A stretch of DNA of 14,618 nucleotides from an uncultured Dokdonia sp. GTDB lineage: Bacteria; Bacteroidota; Bacteroidia; Flavobacteriales; Flavobacteriaceae. Where the stretch lies: the NCBI GenBank assembly GCA_937124495.1, contig CAKZKZ010000571.1:1-14618 (forward strand), written 5' to 3'. Below, piece after piece: positions 13,600 through 14,618 of this stretch. Numbering within the stretch: the first letter of the stretch is position 1; every line of letters begins with the position of its first letter. The notes beneath the pieces were generated by a model, which worked only from the letters and a program-made list of their open reading frames with translations, had not been told where the DNA came from and did no database searches. A program made the translations under genes and the position numbers.

Positions 13600-14618
13600 T
13601 GAATAAAATTTATAACCCAGAACCCGAAGATTGGCAAGAGATTCTTAAGCGTCCTACGCAAACAGTAGAAGACATAGAGGCTACTGTGACAGCTATCTTT
13701 AATGAAGTGAAACAAAAGGGAGATAGCGCCGTTGCAAAATATACTTCTATTTTTGATGATGTTACCTTAGATACTGTCATTGTATCTTCTCAAGAAATAA
13801 AAGAAGCAACGGCTACATTATCTCAAGAGGTAAAAGAAGCGATACAGCTTGCAAAAGGGAATATTGAAAAATTTCACCAAGCTCAAAAAACAGAGCGTGT
13901 TACTATAGAAACTACTCCTGGTGTGTTATGTTGGCAAGAAAAACGCCCGATTCAAAAGGTGGGGCTCTATATTCCTGGAGGAACAGCCCCTTTATTCTCT
14001 ACGATATTAATGCTGGCCGTTCCTGCAGAAATAGCAGGATGTAAAGAAATAGTATTGTGTACACCGCCTTCAAAAGATGGATCGATTGATTCTGCTATTA
14101 TCTATACAGCACAACTATGCGGTGTTACAAAAATCTATAAAGTAGGAGGGATTCAGGCGATTGCTGCCATGACTTTTGGAACAGAAACCATCCCACAAGT
14201 GTATAAAATATTCGGACCAGGGAATCAATTTGTCACGGTGGCAAAACAGTTAGCTACTAAATATGGAGTGGCTATTGATATGCCAGCTGGCCCATCCGAA
14301 TTACTTGTGGTTGCAGATGATACGGCAGATGCTGCTTTTGTTGCATCAGATTTATTAAGTCAAGCAGAGCATGGCACAGATAGTCAAGTGATTTTAGTGT
14401 CTACTTCGCGTGATTTAATTACTGTTGTGGAAAAAGAAATTCAAATGCAGATGCGTACGCTTTCGCGAAAGCGTATAGCTCAAAAAGCCATTGATAATAG
14501 TAAATTCATTTATGTAGAGGATGATGTAACAGCACTCGCACTTATTGATGCGTATGGGCCTGAGCACTTTATTGTTTGTGTAGAAAACGAAGATTTTTAT
14601 GTAAATGGAATTCAAAAT
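13599..14618 (+). CDS. hisD: Histidinol dehydrogenase, C-terminus cut by window edge
   Basis: The frame opens at ATG 13599, sharing the A of the hisG stop, and runs 340 codons to the window end; the family is usually about 430 residues, so about 90 are missing. Visible features are KVGLYIPGGTAPLFSTILM (near 121-140), the GPGNQFVTVAKQ nucleotide-binding signature (near 206-217), MPAGPSELLV, the zinc ligands Gln255 and His258 in SQAEHG, and the catalytic pair Glu322-His323 in YGPEHF. The enzyme oxidises histidinol to histidine in two NAD-dependent steps, the last of the pathway. Translational coupling to hisG is likely. A 20-base perfect palindrome lies inside the frame at 14456-14475 and is translated as RTLSRKR without breaking it. 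Confidence 0.97.
   Translation, partial: MNKIYNPEPEDWQEILKRPTQTVEDIEATVTAIFNEVKQKGDSAVAKYTSIFDDVTLDTVIVSSQEIKEATATLSQEVKEAIQLAKGNIEKFHQAQKTERVTIETTPGVLCWQEKRPIQKVGLYIPGGTAPLFSTILMLAVPAEIAGCKEIVLCTPPSKDGSIDSAIIYTAQLCGVTKIYKVGGIQAIAAMTFGTETIPQVYKIFGPGNQFVTVAKQLATKYGVAIDMPAGPSELLVVADDTADAAFVASDLLSQAEHGTDSQVILVSTSRDLITVVEKEIQMQMRTLSRKRIAQKAIDNSKFIYVEDDVTALALIDAYGPEHFIVCVENEDFYVNGIQN
14456..14475. repeat. 20-base perfect palindrome inside hisD
   Basis: The sequence TACGCTTTCG is followed directly by its reverse complement. It contains the same 14-base core as the palindrome in the rpsA leader. It is read in frame within hisD and adds a Lys/Arg-rich stretch (RTLSRKR) on the protein. Confidence 0.85.

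Overview
The window reads as chromosomal DNA from a marine-type member of the Flavobacteriaceae (Bacteroidota). It is AT-rich, several promoters have the Bacteroidota form (TAnnTTTG -7 box, in the two best cases with TTG 19 bases upstream), translation starts have A-rich upstream sequence instead of a strong Shine-Dalgarno, and there is a type IX secretion (T9SS) sorting domain, a DUF5916 exported protein and a six-S1-domain ribosomal protein S1. No genus is claimed, although the perfect palindrome built on GCTTTCGCGAAAGC recalls repeats I associate with Dokdonia-like genomes. I see no phage, insertion sequence, CRISPR array, tRNA or rRNA.

Layout. Positions 1-3895 (minus strand) hold three exported proteins in a row: an alpha/beta hydrolase, an M61-type metallopeptidase lipoprotein and a DUF5916/CBM9-like protein cut by the left edge. 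Positions 4027-4803 (plus) encode a secreted S1/P1-type zinc nuclease, which converges with only 4 bases between stop codons on an AraC-family regulator (4808-5689, minus). A 690-base gap follows. It holds a strong candidate for a stand-alone structured RNA (about 5842-6039, plus) and several inverted repeats. A DoxX-like membrane protein and an AlkB-family dioxygenase form a minus-strand pair (7352 to 6380). A T9SS cargo protein (7513-8445, minus) with a clear terminator lies divergent to rpsA (8822-10651, plus). rpsA has a textbook promoter, a long structured leader and a strong terminator. A second minus-strand pair (12458 to 11042) encodes an OmpA-like peptidoglycan-binding protein and a membrane-anchored helix-hairpin-helix protein, overlapping by 20 bases.

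The right end is the start of the histidine biosynthesis operon: hisG and hisD, the latter cut by the right edge. In front of hisG is a complete transcription attenuator: promoter, an 18-residue leader peptide with four consecutive His codons starting only a few bases from the predicted transcription start, a pause hairpin, an antiterminator and an intrinsic terminator. The antiterminator and terminator use the same bases and cannot coexist. This is the best-supported regulatory system in the window.

The main points for a second look are the his attenuator, the candidate RNA at 5842-6039, the rpsA leader with alternative pairings built around a palindrome that recurs inside hisD, and the OmpA/HhH membrane pair.
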